From NCBI GenBank assembly GCA_964023205.1, contig OZ026840.1:30172199-30236198 (forward strand): a stretch of DNA of 64,000 bases, in the 5' to 3' direction. Position numbers and translations under genes: made by a program. Positions 13,380-25,910 of this stretch are shown piece after piece. The stretch comes from Lutraria lutraria (taxonomy: Eukaryota; Mollusca; Bivalvia; Venerida; Mactridae). The notes under the pieces are model-generated. The model was given only the letters and a program-made list of their open reading frames with translations. It was not told the DNA's origin and made no database searches. Numbering within the stretch: the first letter of the stretch is position 1; each line of letters starts with the position of its first letter.

Positions 13380-16300
13380 ATTTTCCGTAAATAATGGTTA
13401 TGCTCTTTTGAACAAATGAGGGTATATTGCTTTGCACATGTCAGTTTGTTCTTTTGCTCGTTGGGTAATCAAACCTTGTTCGGCCAATTCGACTGTGTTG
13501 GCCCCTTATTTTTTCACTTGGTTTGATTGATTGTCACATATATATATATATAGCGGCGATAACTCAGTGGTAACGCGCTGAGCTGTTAATCCAGAGGTCC
13601 CGGTTCAATCCCGGCCGGACCATGGAGATTTCAGAAATTCTATTCAGAGTATTTCCCGCTATATCTGACCGTGTGGTATAAGTACTGGTTAAAGGTGCCG
13701 GGAAGCTTAGTATCGGTGCTATACACCGGGCACATTACAGAATAAGGCTGTCTATTCGAAATAAGAGCTAGGCGCACCCCGCGCCGGACATGTCTGTATC
13801 TTAATATCTTTCTCTCCCTCTTGGGGGCTTACTCTCAGTCGGTCAGATCATGCTGTATCTGCACTGGTAGAGGATGCAACATAATTATGTAAAGTGCCTT
13901 TGAACGTACGAACAGTATGAAAAAGGCGCTATATAAATCTGGTATCTATCTGATGACCCCTGTTCATAATTAAAGTCTATCAATGGGTCAAAGGTCAACT
14001 ATCTATTTGCCATTTCGTGGGCATCGGCGTTTTACCAACACTCATCATTCAAAATGGCATTTAGTACCCTTATTTAAGTCAAGGTATTTCCAGTAACTTT
14101 AAAAACTTGGATTGTAGATTTTTTATTGCTTTATTTTTAAGAGGTCAATTTGGAATTTTCTATTTTTTTGTTTCCTGATTACTTAAAGTACACTTATTTA
14201 AACTTCTCATATATATTAATAAACTTTAAAAAAAGTTTCTTTTTCTGAACATTATTTTGTAGTTGTAAATTCAAAATTTTCGAATAATTGTTTCCCGAAT
14301 TACTATAATTATGCTCGATGCTTGTTGTTAATATTTCTTAGAAAAAAACCCTCTTGTCTGTATTGTCTACTGTATTGTAATCATTGTTCATGTGTGTTTA
14401 TTGAAACATTTCTTATGTACAATGTATAGAACAATTTTCTATATTATTATACATGCGTCAATGTTATATATGACTAATAGTATTAATTTCATATTGTTTG
14501 ATTGTATAGCATCAAATATTTGCCTTTTTGGGTGGTAGCATATTAATAAGGATGCGTTATAGCTAAGAAAAAGACCACCTACCAGTAGCTATTTTCACAA
14601 AACTTCAGTGTTATGCCAGCAGTTATTTCTATTAGGTAAAATGTCTTGATTTGAAATTATTTATATTTTTGTATTTCTTTACAGTTCTAGTTATGCCCCC
14701 CTTTTGAAGAAATGGTGGTATATTGCTTTGCACATGTCAGTCTTTTGTTGCTCGTTGGGTAATCAAACCTTGTCCGGCCAATTCGACTGTGTTGGCCCCT
14801 TAGGTTTTCACTTGGTTTGATGGTTTGTCACATATAGATAGATGACCCCTATTCATAATTAAAGTTTATCAATAGGTCAAAGGTCAACTATCCATTTGCC
14901 CTTTAGGGGGCATCGGTGTTTAACCAACACCTCATCATTCAAAATGGCATTTAGTACCCTTATTTAAGTTAATGTATATCCAGTAACTTTAAAACTTAGA
15001 TTGTTGATTTTTTGATAGCTTTATTTTTAAGAGGTCAATTCGGAATTTTCTAACATTTTGTTTCCTGATTACTTAACAAAGTATACTTATTTAAACTTAA
15101 CCCATGTTGATTAACTGTAAAAAAAAATTATTACATGTAGGTTTTTTTTCTGAACTTTATTTTGTAGTTGTAAATTCAGAATTTTCTGATTATTTGTTTC
15201 CCGAATTACTATATATGCTCTATGCTTGTTGTTAATATTTCATAGAAAAAACCCTCTTGTCTGTATTGTGTACTGCATTGTAATTGTTCTGTGTGTTTAT
15301 TGAAACATTTCTTATATTCAATGTATAGAACAATTTTCTATATTATTATACATGTGTCAATGTTATATATGACTATTAATTTCATATTGTTTGATTGTAT
15401 GGCATGAAATATTTGCCTTTTTGGGTGATAGCATATTAATAAGGATGCTTTATAGCTAAGAAGAGGACTACCTACTGGTAGATATTTTCACAAAACTTCA
15501 GTCTTATATGCTAGCAGTTATTTCTATTAGGTAAAATGTCTTGAATTGACATTATTTATATTTTTGATTTTTTTACAGTTCTAGTTATGCCCCCCTTTTA
15601 AAGAAATGGGGGTATATTGCTTTGCACATGTCAGTGTTTTATTGCTCGTTGGGTTATCAAACCATGTCTGGCCAATTCGACTGTGTTGGCCCCTTAGGTT
15701 TTCACTTGGTTTGATGGTTTGTCACATATAGATAGATGACCCCTATTCATAATTAAAGTCTATGAATAGGTCAAAGGTCAACTATCCATTTGCCCTTTAG
15801 GGGGCATTGGTGTTTAACCAACACCTCATCATTCAAAAAGGCATTTAGTACCATTATTTAAGTTAATGTATATCCAGTAACTTTAAAACTTAGATTGTTG
15901 ATTTTTTTTTAATTCGGAATTTTCTAAGGTTTTGTTTCCCGATTACTTAACAAAGTACATTTATGTAAACTAACCCATATTGATTAACTTTAAAACAAAT
16001 TAATACATGTAGATTGTTTTTTTTTTGGACTTTATTTTGTAGTTGTAAATTCAGAATTTTCTGAATATTTGTTTCCCGAATTACTATATGCTGTATGCTT
16101 GTTGTTAATATTTCTTAGAAAAAACAACATCTTGTCTGTATTGTTTACTGTATTGTAATCATTGTTCATGTGTGTTTATTGAAACTTTTCGTATGTCCAA
16201 TGTATAGAACAATTTTCTATATTATTATACATGTGTCAATGTTATATATGACTATTAATTTCATATTGTTTGATTGTATAGCATGAAATATTTGCCTTTT

Positions 16301-18010
16301 GGGTGGTAGCATATTAATAAGGATGCTTTATAGCTAAAAAGAAGACTACATACCGGTAGCTATTTTCACAAAACTTCAGTCTTATATGCCAGCAGTTATT
16401 TCTATTAGGTAAAATGTCTTGAATTGACATTATTTATATTTTTGAATTTTTTACAGTTCTGGTTATGCCCCCCTTTTAAAGAAATGGGGGTATATTGCTT
16501 TGCACATGTCAGTGTTTTATTGCTCGTTGGGTTATCAAACCTTGTCTGGCCAATTCGACTGTGTTGGCCCCTTAGGTTTTCACTTGGTTTGATGGTTTGT
16601 CACATATAGATAGATGACCCCTGTTCATAATTAAAGTCTATGAATAGGTCAAAGGTCAACTATCCATTTGCCCTTTAGGGGGCATTGGTGTTTAACCAAC
16701 ACCTCATCATTCAAAATGGCATTAAGTACCCTTATTTAAGTTAATGTATATCCAGTAACTTTAAAACTTAGATTGTTGATTTTTTGATAGCTTTATTTTT
16801 AAGAGGTCAATTCGGATTTTTCTAACATTTTGTTTCCTGATTACTTAACAAAGTATACTTATTTAAACTTAACCCATGTTGATTAACTGTAAAAAAAAAA
16901 TATTACATGTAGGTTTTTTTCTGAACTTTATTTTGTAGTTGTAAATTCAGAATTTTCTGATTATTTGTTTCCCGAATTACTATATGCTGTATGCTTGTTG
17001 TTAATATTTCATAGAAAAAACCCTCTTGTCTGTATTGTGTACTGTATTGTAATTGTTCTGTGTGTTTATTGAAACATTTCTTATATTCAATGTATAGAAC
17101 AATTTTCTATATTATTATACATGTGTCAATGTTATATATGACTATTAATTTCATATTGTTTGATTGTATGGCATGAAATATTTGCCTTTTTGGGTGATAG
17201 CATATTAATAAGGATGCTTTATAGCTAAGAAGAGGACTACATACCGGTAGATATTTTCACAAAACTTCAGTCTTATATGCTAGCAGTTATTTCTATTAGG
17301 TAAAATGTCTTGAATTGACATTATTTATATTTTTGAATTTTTTACAGTTCTAGTTATGCCCCCCCTTTTAAAGAAATGGGGGTATATTGCTTTGCACATG
17401 TCAGTCTTTTATTGCTCGTTGGGTAATCAAACCTTGTCCGGCCAATTCGACTGTGTTGGCCCCTTAGGTTTTCACTTGGTTTGATGGTTTGTCACATATA
17501 GATAGATGACCCCTATTCATAATTAAAGTCTATGAATAGGTCAAAGGTCAACTATCCATTTGCCCTTTAGGGGGCATTGGTGTTTAACCAACACCTCATC
17601 ATTCAAAATGGCATTTAGTACCTTATTTAAGTTAATGTATATTCAGTAACTTTAAAAACTTAGATTGTTGATTTTTTGATAGCTTTCTTTTTAAGAAGTC
17701 AATTTAGATTTTTTCCTGATTACTTAAAGTACACTTATTTAAACGTATATTGATTAACTTTAAAAAGAACTGAAGTTGTTTGTTTTTTCTTAGCTATTTT
17801 TGTTAACTGGGAAATTTCTCTATATTTGTTTCCCAAATTATTAAATGCTCTATGCTTGTTGTTAATATTTTTTGATAAACCTCTTATTTGTTTGGTCAAT
17901 TTTACTGTTATTATCATTGTTTGTTTGCGTTCATTTAAACTTTTTATATGCACATGTTTTTTTAGACAATTTATATAAAGTATTTCTATGTTAATATATA
18001 AAACAATTTC
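13380..18010. repeat. Second tandem array, ~890-bp unit, about 5 copies
   Basis: The anchor TTGCTTTGCACATGTCAG occurs at 13427, 14723, 15617, 16495 and 17387, with spacings 1296, 894, 878 and 892. The first spacing is enlarged by a ~400-bp SINE insertion. Each unit carries an inverted motif of a C run and a G run (CCCCCCTTTTAAAGAAATGGGGG) next to the anchor. The final copy diverges from about 17650 and fades by 18010. No coding potential is evident. Confidence 0.9.
13553..13950 (+). mobile_element. tRNA-derived SINE inserted in the 890-bp array
   Basis: The head has a polymerase III A-box-like segment (TAACTCAGTGG) and a B box (GGTTCAATCCC). The acceptor stem cannot pair, so it is not a working tRNA. 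The body ends with a tail near GGCGCTATATAAATCTGG. It interrupts the first unit of the array between the CACATATA and GATGACCCC segments that are adjacent in the other copies. Confidence 0.85.
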
Positions 18011-18990
18011 AGTTGTTGTATGTAGATTTTAGTACAATCATTATACTGTTGAACTTCAATTTTGCATTTGTAAAGTGCGTGGCCCCATATGCTCTGCAAT
18101 CTGAAATTTGACATGGGGTACAGGTTTCCAGCTTTTTTTCCTCAATAGGGTTTTGATCTCTGGTTTTTCCTGGGCGATTCAGTTTGCACATTAGACTTTT
18201 TCTTAAGACTTTACATAAATGTCAATTATGTTTCATTATTATGAATAAATGTTATGTAAATTATGTATTTTGTTTGTATTTTCTTGACAGTAATATAATG
18301 TACAAGTGAAATGATGCCTTGTGTTGGAGTAATGATTAGTTATGTGCAAACTTAACACTTTTGATATGTTACCACCTATACTATTTTTATATTATTTTTT
18401 ACAAAGTGTTCTTATCTTCGGGTTTTCATTTAAGTTCCTTCTTTCACAGATATCAAAATAGAGTGAATTTGAAAGGAGGCAGAATTTTATCTATGTATTA
18501 ATGTAATATCAATGATCACAAAGGCACTTATGACAAGTTATAGTACTGAAAAAAATAGGTGGTAACAAAGCAATTTTGTTAGGTATAGGATACTATTATC
18601 TAGATACAATACAATCCTGTGAACACATTGACAACAAGCAAACATACAATCAAAGATATTTATTCAATAATATCACTTGCGTTTAGTTACATCAGGATGT
18701 CACAAAACATTACATTTAAGAAACTGTTAATTTACTGATAATAATAAAAGTTCCCTGTAATAAAAATCATGAGTTTTACAAGGATCCTTTCAAACAACAC
18801 AACATAGAAATAAGTCCAGATATTAGCATTTCCGTGTCCTTCAGTGTAAATTTGATAGAAATATAAATCTTACTAGAAGAAGAGTAAATGCAAATGTATT
18901 TTCCACAAATACCACAATTACTTTTAAAAATTCTCATACAAGTGCCATTCTGAAAGTTCTGATAATGGGTGCGGGCTAGTAAAACCTACT
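18011..18990. other. Non-coding DNA, nothing recognised
   Basis: AT-rich sequence after the array. I see no splice-flanked coding segment, no RNA gene and no clear repeat family. Confidence 0.5.
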
Positions 18991-18999
18991 CAAAATGGT

Positions 19000-19300
19000 C
19001 TATTTCAGTCCTTCTAAGTACTCCCCCTTTACCTGTATACCCTTTTTCAAACATTTGATCCAATCAGAAAATGCCTTTTTATGGTCTGATTTTGGGTATA
19101 GTGCTGCACGGTGCACTGAAATAAGGCACTTCCAATAGCTGTACGGGTCTCTAACATCTGCCCTCTAAGGCACTGATTGATGTACGGGTCCAGCCAGAAA
19201 TCACCAAGTGCCAACTCTGGACTGCATGGTGGATGTTGCAAAGTATGAAATCCATTGGCTTCCAAATAATTTTCTTCGCTTCCCCATACATGTGTTTTAT
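19000..19300 (-). pseudogene. Mariner transposase C-terminal fragment, frameshifted
   Basis: On the minus strand, 19265-19047 reads HPPCSPELALGDFWLDPY, which matches the block around the third catalytic Asp of mariner-type DD34D transposases (usual form HPPYSPDLAPCDFW). Downstream, in another frame, comes DWIKCLKKGIQVKGEYLEG and a stop at 19002-19000, the typical mariner C-terminus. The two parts are in different frames, so there is a frameshift near 19100. The N-terminal two thirds of the protein was not found. A dead remnant. Confidence 0.88.
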
Positions 19301-19439
19301 TAAATTCGTATAAGCTGAGTTAAATGCTCATAATCAGAACTTTTAAAATGGCCCTGGTACATGTGGAAAGTTGAAGACACTGACTCAACCTTCAATCAAG
19401 GCAGTACTCATGAGGTTTTAACATAAAAAGCTGCAACTC

Positions 19440-20130
19440 TGAATATCAAGTCTAATCTCATCATCATCATCATGAGCAGCAACAATTATTAAACATTCTG
19501 GAATAAACAATGAATCAACAGCAGTCAGTCTATATATAGCTCAACAGCAAATAACAAACATTTCATATTAATCATCAACGTCAGCAACAGTAGCAATAAC
19601 AAAGCAACTATCACAATGATAACAGTAGCAGTGAGCAAAGAGGAATATACACAACATATATTATACATATAAGCAGCGTAATCCCAAATGATGAACTTAA
19701 TCATCATTAGCAACAACAACAACACCTGTGGTCCATCAGCAACAACAGCAGCGTTCTTAAACAATCTTCAGCAGTGTAAAAGGCCTGAATGAACTTGACA
19801 ATCAGAGGCTACAACAACAGCAGCAACATCAGCAAAATTAAAACCAAAGTAAAAACAGAACAAACTCCAGTAACAGCAATTAAAACTGATTTTATGCAAA
19901 AACACAAATTCTCATCATTGTAATCTACAGCAGCAAGAACCATAATAACAAAAATACAACACCAACTCAACATCAGCAGCAGACAAAATTAAATCATATG
20001 CATTCAAAAAATTAATTTCATACTTTCTCATAAGAAATAGCCTACAAACATCATCATCATCAGCAGCAGCATCAGCAGCAGCAGCAACAACAACAAACCT
20101 TATAACAACGCAAAACTATCAACAGCAGAA
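19440..20130. repeat. CAN-triplet-rich low-complexity tract
   Basis: Dense, impure runs of CAG, CAA, CAT and AAC triplets over about 700 bp (for example ATCATCATCATCATGAGCAG and CAGCAGCAGCAACAACAAC). The tract is interrupted by stops in all frames, so a polyglutamine protein is not supported. Confidence 0.8.
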
Positions 20131-20289
20131 ATGATCAACAAACTTCATCAGCCAGGATATCAATCATGTTGTGTGGAATTTCAAAACAGGTATCTTTGAG
20201 TTTGGTTTCCATTCATATTTAATAATGCAATATCTAATTCTTAAAAATAAAAATAAGATATGAATCACTTCCGTGTTCTGTAATTGAAC

Positions 20290-20375
20290 AGACAAACCTG
20301 CGAATAAAGTCCACCCTTGGGAAAGTAAAAAATATGACCTTTATTGACAGGTGACCCATATTAAGAGGTATTTTT
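20290..20375. mobile_element. Fragment of MITE family 2 (AAACCTG-type end)
   Basis: The segment ACAAACCTGCGAATAAAGTC followed by CACCCTTGGG and GACCTTTATTGACAGG matches other dispersed copies in this window at 39592, 42773 and 58532. Confidence 0.65.
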
Positions 20376-21205
20376 TTCTTTAATAATTACTGACATTCTT
20401 TAAAGGATAGCCATTACTCACAAGACAGGTATATCTTTACTTTTTTATAATGTACAAGCTTCACAAAAAAAACGAAGTTGAGATTTTAGCACAATGGCTG
20501 TACTCAATCCACACAGGGATCTAATACCTGTCAGACGTTTGTTTTATATCATTTAACACAATTTTTAGCAATTACATACAAATTTCTGAATCAGCCCTTG
20601 TATTTGAAATTAAACTTGTAATAAAAAACCTAAAACAGTGTATAAATGTAGAAGTTCTTTAATGCATATTAGTTCTGTGTTATTCTAAAACTGATAAGTT
20701 TTGATACTAGTGTATGTATTTCATTTTTTCGCAGGTATCCAACCACATACTTTATACATGTGCAAGGAGTTGGGTAATTACCCTACAATTATATAGTATC
20801 CTAGGGGTGATATATATATATATATATATACCCATGTACGCTACCATTTACATACACAAAGTACCAATGGTAAATGTACTCAACCACAGTGAGTACAATA
20901 ATATTATATAATATACATGTATGATTACAATTTACAAAGGAACTTGATTTTATCAAAACCAAGTTCCAACAACAAGGTATTAACCATATATACTAAAATA
21001 CATGCACAAGGTGTAGGATGGGTACCAGGCCATGTTATAATATCCAAGAGGTTTCATACCAATCTGTTGTATTTCCAAATGTTCCTTTTTTATATTAGTA
21101 CAATGTATACATAATAATATAGTTCTATTTTAGGAGTAAATATATACAAAGCAAGTAGCGATTTTGAGACATTAATAGCTATATTTAATTATGATTTTAA
21201 GATTT
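20376..21205. other. Non-coding DNA, nothing recognised
   Basis: AT-rich sequence with a short TA dinucleotide run near 20811-20831. The small open frames lack any supporting feature. Confidence 0.5.
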
Positions 21206-21975
21206 CTTTGTTTGTTTGTTTCATTGGGCTTAACGCCATTTTCAACATTATTTCAGTCATACCGTGGCAGGCAGTAATCCTGACTTCATTTAGGCCTTAA
21301 CCAGTACTAACCACATTCTATCTGTAAGCTTCTGCAGTACTAACCACATTATATCTGTAAGCTTCTGCAGTACTAACCACATTCTATCTGTAAGCTTCTG
21401 CAGTACTAACCACATTCTATCTGTAAGCTTCTGCAGTACTAACCACATTATATCTGTAAGCTTCTGTAGTACTAACCACATTCTATCTGTAAGCTTCTGC
21501 AGTACTAACCACATTCTATCTGTAAGCTTCTGCAGTACTAACCACATTCTATCTGTAAGCTTCTGCAGTACTAACCACATTCTATCTGTAAGCTTCTGTA
21601 GTACTAACCACATTCTATCTGTAAGCTTCTGTAGTACTAACCACATTCTATCTGTAAGCTTCTGCAGTACTAACCACATTCTATCTGTAAGCTTCTGCAG
21701 TACTAACCACATTCTATCTGTAAGCTTCTGTAGTACTAACCACATTATATCTGTAAGCTTCTGCAGTACTAACCACATACTATCTGTAAGCTTCTGCAGT
21801 ACTAACCACATTCTATCTGTAAGCTTCTGCAGTACTAACCACATTCTATCTGTAAGCTTCTGCAGTACTAACCACATTCTATCTGTAAGCTTCTGCAGTA
21901 CTAACCACATTCTATCGGTAAGCTTCTGCCAAGCTACCCCACATTATTCAGAGGTAGGGGACAATTTAACATAGG
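21206..21975 (-). mobile_element. SINE (minus strand) with internal minisatellite expansion
   Basis: On the minus strand the 3' part reads GTTAGTACTGGTTAAGGCC, then CTGCCACGGTATGACTGAAA, ATGTTGAAAATGGCGTTAAG and a CAAA-repeat tail at 21206-21220. This matches the SINE at 34034-34365 step for step. The interior is replaced by a long array of a 33-bp piece that occurs once in the 34-kb SINE. Confidence 0.88.
21296..21927. repeat. 33-bp minisatellite, ~18 copies
   Basis: Head-to-tail copies of a unit containing TACTAACCACATTCTATCTG and TAAGCTTCTGCA. Variants are mostly TTCTAT/TTATAT and TGCAG/TGTAG. Because 33 is divisible by three, the minus strand stays open for 206 codons as an 11-residue repeat (MWLVLQKLTDR). 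That frame is a by-product of the period, not evidence of a gene. Confidence 0.97.
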
Positions 21976-22306
21976 ATGTAATATCTTAAGTCAAATTTTG
22001 TACACAAAAGTATTGTGAAATTGTTTCACTTTTAAATAAAGTGAAATAAATTAAGGATTGCACATAGATCCAAAAAAATAAACATATTTTCAAAAGGAAT
22101 TAACTGGCAACTACTTATTCATAAAATAGTTCCTAGAATGTCATCAGCCAAAGACAATAATAGCTGTTTGTAAATTGATATGTAATGGTAGTAAATATTC
22201 CGGAGGGTTAGAAGTTAACTGAAAACTGTGAGTGACTTGTAATAAGTTGCAAAGTTACAGACACACTGACTTGCAAGATCTATCATATGGTATACTTTGT
22301 AATATA

Positions 22307-23272
22307 ATTGTAGCCACAGGTAACTGTATCATGAATAGATAATAAAAAATTAAAAAAAAAAAAATTAAAAAAAAATATTTAGTAATATATTAACAAGGTA
22401 TATTACAACAAAAATCCCAAGATTTTTAAAGCATCAAAAAAAAATTTTGGCTAAAGATATTTCCAGTGATCGATTATATTCATAAAACATATCGTTAAAA
22501 CAACATTCATGCAAAATCCCAGAGAAATCCGTCGCCTAGTTTACGAGTTATGCCACAAAATGTAAATCAATGCTTCGGGACGATCACTGAGGTGATTTTG
22601 ACATCCACTAAATTTACATAAAATAGACGATATTTAGTCTTAACCGTTGTGTACAAACATAATGAACAGCTACACTTAGAAAACACAAATGTTGGAACAC
22701 ATTTACCCCCATGACAATTTGTAAATTCGTTACATGTGAATGTTTAAGCAATAAACAAACTTTCGGCTTTAATTTTTATCCCCGATAGACTCCATTTTGG
22801 TTCATATGACGCGCGTGCTATCCAGTTTGTGACAACGATTTTCATTGGCCGATTTCAAAGGGGTTTTCCCAGGTGAAATGACGTATTTGGTTCCCGGCTA
22901 ATGAAAACGAACGTTACAAAATACACTGGGATTTCTCTAGAGTCATCGACAGAATGAAGTTTTTACGTTGATATTTAGATAAAATCGGAATTTAAACGTT
23001 GAATTACATGTTATGAAGGTAAAATAATGTAAATAAATAAAGCTTTCAATGCAGGAATATGTTTTTGTTCAATTACGGCCGTAAAAAGTATATTCATTTG
23101 CATGAATTCACCGGAATCCTTGATGAAATTGAAAAACAAAAGTCACCTCAGTGATCGTCCAGAGGATTTTCGTTGAAATATACCTTGTTAATATATTACT
23201 AAATATTTTTTTTTAATTTTTTTTTTTTAATTTTTATTATCTATTCATGATACAGTTACCTGTGATTGTAGC
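22307..23272. mobile_element. Non-autonomous DNA transposon with TIRs and 8-bp target duplication (hAT-like)
   Basis: The element spans 22315-23264 (950 bp). Its ends are inverted copies beginning CACAGGTAACTGTATCATGA and continuing for roughly 90-100 bp through an A/T-rich stretch to the AAGGTATATT segment. It is flanked by the direct repeat ATTGTAGC at 22307-22314 and 23265-23272. Eight-base duplications are typical of hAT-superfamily transposons; assignment to hAT is inference because no transposase is present. An inner inverted pair (GGACGATCACTGAGGTGA) lies at 22578-22595 and 23143-23160. Another copy of the same end occurs alone near 30728-30754. Confidence 0.9.
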
Positions 23273-23289
23273 ATGTTTACAGTTCTACT

Positions 23290-23660
23290 TTTTAACCTGG
23301 GCCCGTATTCACAAACCAACTAAGATGAAAAATCATCTAAGAATACCGAAATTATCTTAGTTTTCACCAAGTTTTGCTAACATTGTAAGATTTGTCTTTA
23401 CTTTTGTCTAAGAGTGAAAAAAATCTTAGAAAAATTCTTAGATCGACGATTTTTATCTTAAAAGTTTAGTCAAGGTACGAGGTGTCTTAACTTCAAGAAA
23501 TCTTCTTAGATAAAAGATAAAACGAAAATGGATGCTACGTCGAACTCATTATTTGTCCATATCTATGAAGAATAAAGTTAATTTCTTGGATTATGAACTT
23601 TTAAACACTTTTCTGTCGTTATTTTGACTTGATCTTAAGAGGGCGGAGCAGTTGTCAAAA
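23290..23660. repeat. Dispersed repeat starting GGGCCCGTATTCACAAAC
   Basis: Contains many inverted TCTTAG/CTAAGA motifs after a GGGCCCGTATTCAC start, giving imperfect foldback potential. From general knowledge this start resembles repeats found in many marine invertebrates. I see no second copy in the window. Confidence 0.45.
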
Positions 23661-24702
23661 TAACGTGTCAATTTCACTTACAAATATTGTGAAAAGATAC
23701 ATTAAATTTTACCATCACAAGATATTAAGCAAAGATCCAGCAGAATGCTTAACTTGAAATTAATTGCTAGTGATCCAAGATGATTTTCACTGGACTTTAT
23801 GATAGAACAATCAACAAGTACGTGTTATGTGACTATTTGCGGGATATTGTACGATTTTCGGATAGACATTGGTTCAAGTTAATTGTCATACAAGGACAGT
23901 GCAATGTGAACTAAAATATCATTAAACCATATACCATTTAATATAGTTCGTTATTTATGTCGTTTTTGCTTCTTCGTGAATAATTCAGCATCAGTTTCTG
24001 AGTTTATCGACTATGAAGACTTGCTATGAATTGAAATGATGTACTTTGTATTCACAGATTCTTTTGAGGACTCCATGAAACAATTTTGGTGACATTAGTA
24101 AAGACAGATACCAGTGCCTAATTTGATTTTGATGTGATAAACATTTAGATAGATAAACATTGCTTTCCATGAATTTGGGTGCAAAATTAATATATTCAGG
24201 CACTGTTTTGCTGTATTAATGTTTGATATGAACATGAAATCCAAAGACAACAGTATAATCTAAAATCTTTATTACCTTGTGATAAAGTTTGTTCCAACTG
24301 GAAGCACATGCATGCAAGAATTTCATTGTGATTTTAGTATATCATCAATTATAATTTATTTATTATTTTGTGCAGTTTGTTGAATAGAGTATGATACAGG
24401 TATAAGCAATTTTGAAACTACCAGTAAACATGCAATTGTATCCTTGACAATATGAATTAAGTGAAGCAAATGATATCAGCAAACTTTATAAAATGCGTTT
24501 GTATGAATTTGAAATTAATGCTGCACAACTGAAAGATGTTTTTGTTATTAACCATCAATGTCCAGTTATGGATGAAATATTCTACAACTATACTGAGCCT
24601 CTGTTGTTATAAAATCTCCCAACTGTGAGTAATGATATGACAAGCAGAAATATACCCGGTACATGCATCACCCGTTTCCTGTGATTTCATTAACACAGTA
24701 CC

Positions 24703-24830
24703 ATGCTCGGCAGTTGGGATTGGGGCACTGAAAAAGCATCCTTGAGAAATTCGAAAAGCGGAGTCGAGATTAAAGTCCATGGTCATTCGTTTGTAGACCA
24801 GTGCGTTACCACGCCGATAGATTTTTTTTC
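24703..24830 (-). mobile_element. SINE family A, 5' head fragment
   Basis: The minus strand reads GGCGTGGTAACGCACTGGTC, then ACAAACGAATGACC, then a stretch ending TTTTTCAGTGCCCCAATCCC. This is the same head seen at 28173 (+) and near 61200 (-). The 3' half is missing. Confidence 0.75.
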
Positions 24831-24916
24831 AGAGAAACGAAGAATGGTGATTAATATATTTACGTTTAAAATAATAGTTTACAGTCAACGATATCAATAA
24901 GAGGTGATAAATAACT

Positions 24917-25181
24917 ACAGTGCAGCCTCCCATGAGTGACCCTCTGTTGAACAACAACCTCGTTTTAACATCAGTATGATTTTTCCACTGTATGATTTAA
25001 CATCTCCAAACAACAACCTCTGGCAGTAGCGAAAATATGTTGTTGCTGAAGGAAGGTTGTTGCTCAAGAGAGGGCCGCCATACATTATTAATTTAACCTC
25101 TCTAGAGCAACAATATAATTATCAACATCAGTATAATTTTTCTTTTCCCAAAGTGTGTTGCTGTAGAGAGGTTGCACTGTG
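24917..25181. mobile_element. MITE family 1, foldback copy
   Basis: Begins ACAGTGCAGCCTCCC and ends GAGAGGTTGCACTGT, so the ends are inverted repeats. The interior repeats AACAACCTC and its complement. Family copies are at 25911, 26532, 27691, 27894 and 43296. The CAGT(A/G)CAACCTCT ends resemble pogo/Tigger-type transposon ends (inference). Confidence 0.8.
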
Positions 25182-25609
25182 TGTGCCGTTAAATATAATG
25201 ACAGTACATTGTACCACTAAATATGTATCAAGTGAATTGCAAAATGTTTCAAATCATTCATACCGTCATGGACAAAGCAAGGGTAATAGTTAACAGTGTG
25301 AGACTAATTTCAAATGAAAGAACGGTTTCTATAACAACAGCGGACAAAATAACATATCTCATTAAATTTAAACTCTGTGTAGTTTAAGCTATTTGTAAAA
25401 GTGGTATACCTATCATATTCTTCTTAAATATCGGTCGGGAGAAATTGTATTTTGGGGACCTCGCTAGTCTGTTGAAAATAATAATAAAATTAATGTTACA
25501 TAAATTGTACAGATCCGTAACGTGATGATAGGAAAATGAATAAACATAACGACAAAAAATATTCCAACAATGACTGAAGAAAAGAGTAAGCGATAAAAGA
25601 TAGATATTT

Positions 25610-25830
25610 TGGAAATTTATTTAAGCTGTCCACCTCATAAGACTCTAACTGTTGAAAAGGTGCGTAAAACTCGATCGAACAGTAATCCGTAGACTCTCGA
25701 CGTTGTCTGTTCGAATCCAACCGGGAACCAGACAAAATTGACATACGAGGAAACTGTCCAGCTAGCTTACGGAAGGTTACCGGTTCTAACTGGGTGTAAT
25801 TCTTGGGTCTTACTTCCTGCACCATTACAG
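25610..25830. mobile_element. Degraded tRNA-SINE fragment
   Basis: Contains a B-box-like GTTCGAATCCAACCGGGA followed by ACGAGGAAACTGTCCAGCTA and TTACGGAAGGTTACCGGTTC, matching the body of SINEs near 36745 and 53742. A tail-like segment (GACTCTAACTGTTGAAAAGG) lies just upstream, so the copy looks rearranged. Confidence 0.6.
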
Positions 25831-25910
25831 TTTGAATATGTCGCTAAACTACACAGGGTGCATTTTGTCCGAGGTTAGCATTCATAACCACAAACTTAGG
25901 TTTGACTGTT

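Noticed and set aside
13553..13625. Functional tRNA gene (also the candidates at 28173, 34034, 36745, 39893, 53742 and 63311)
   Set aside because: A and B boxes are present but the acceptor stems do not pair. Each is followed by a SINE body or tail, or is only half a tRNA.
19525..19764. Leu/Val-rich membrane protein on the minus strand
   Set aside because: A translation of CAN-triplet low-complexity DNA; no exon features.
21290..21910. 206-residue protein made of MWLVLQKLTDR repeats
   Set aside because: Produced by a 33-bp minisatellite whose period is a multiple of three. It lies inside a SINE and has no start context or flanking exons.
21296..21927. CRISPR array
   Set aside because: The repeats are contiguous with no unique spacers, and the genome is that of an animal.
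25496..25825. 109-residue minus-strand protein
   Set aside because: The frame overlaps SINE-like segments with B-box-like motifs and has no family resemblance or splice support.
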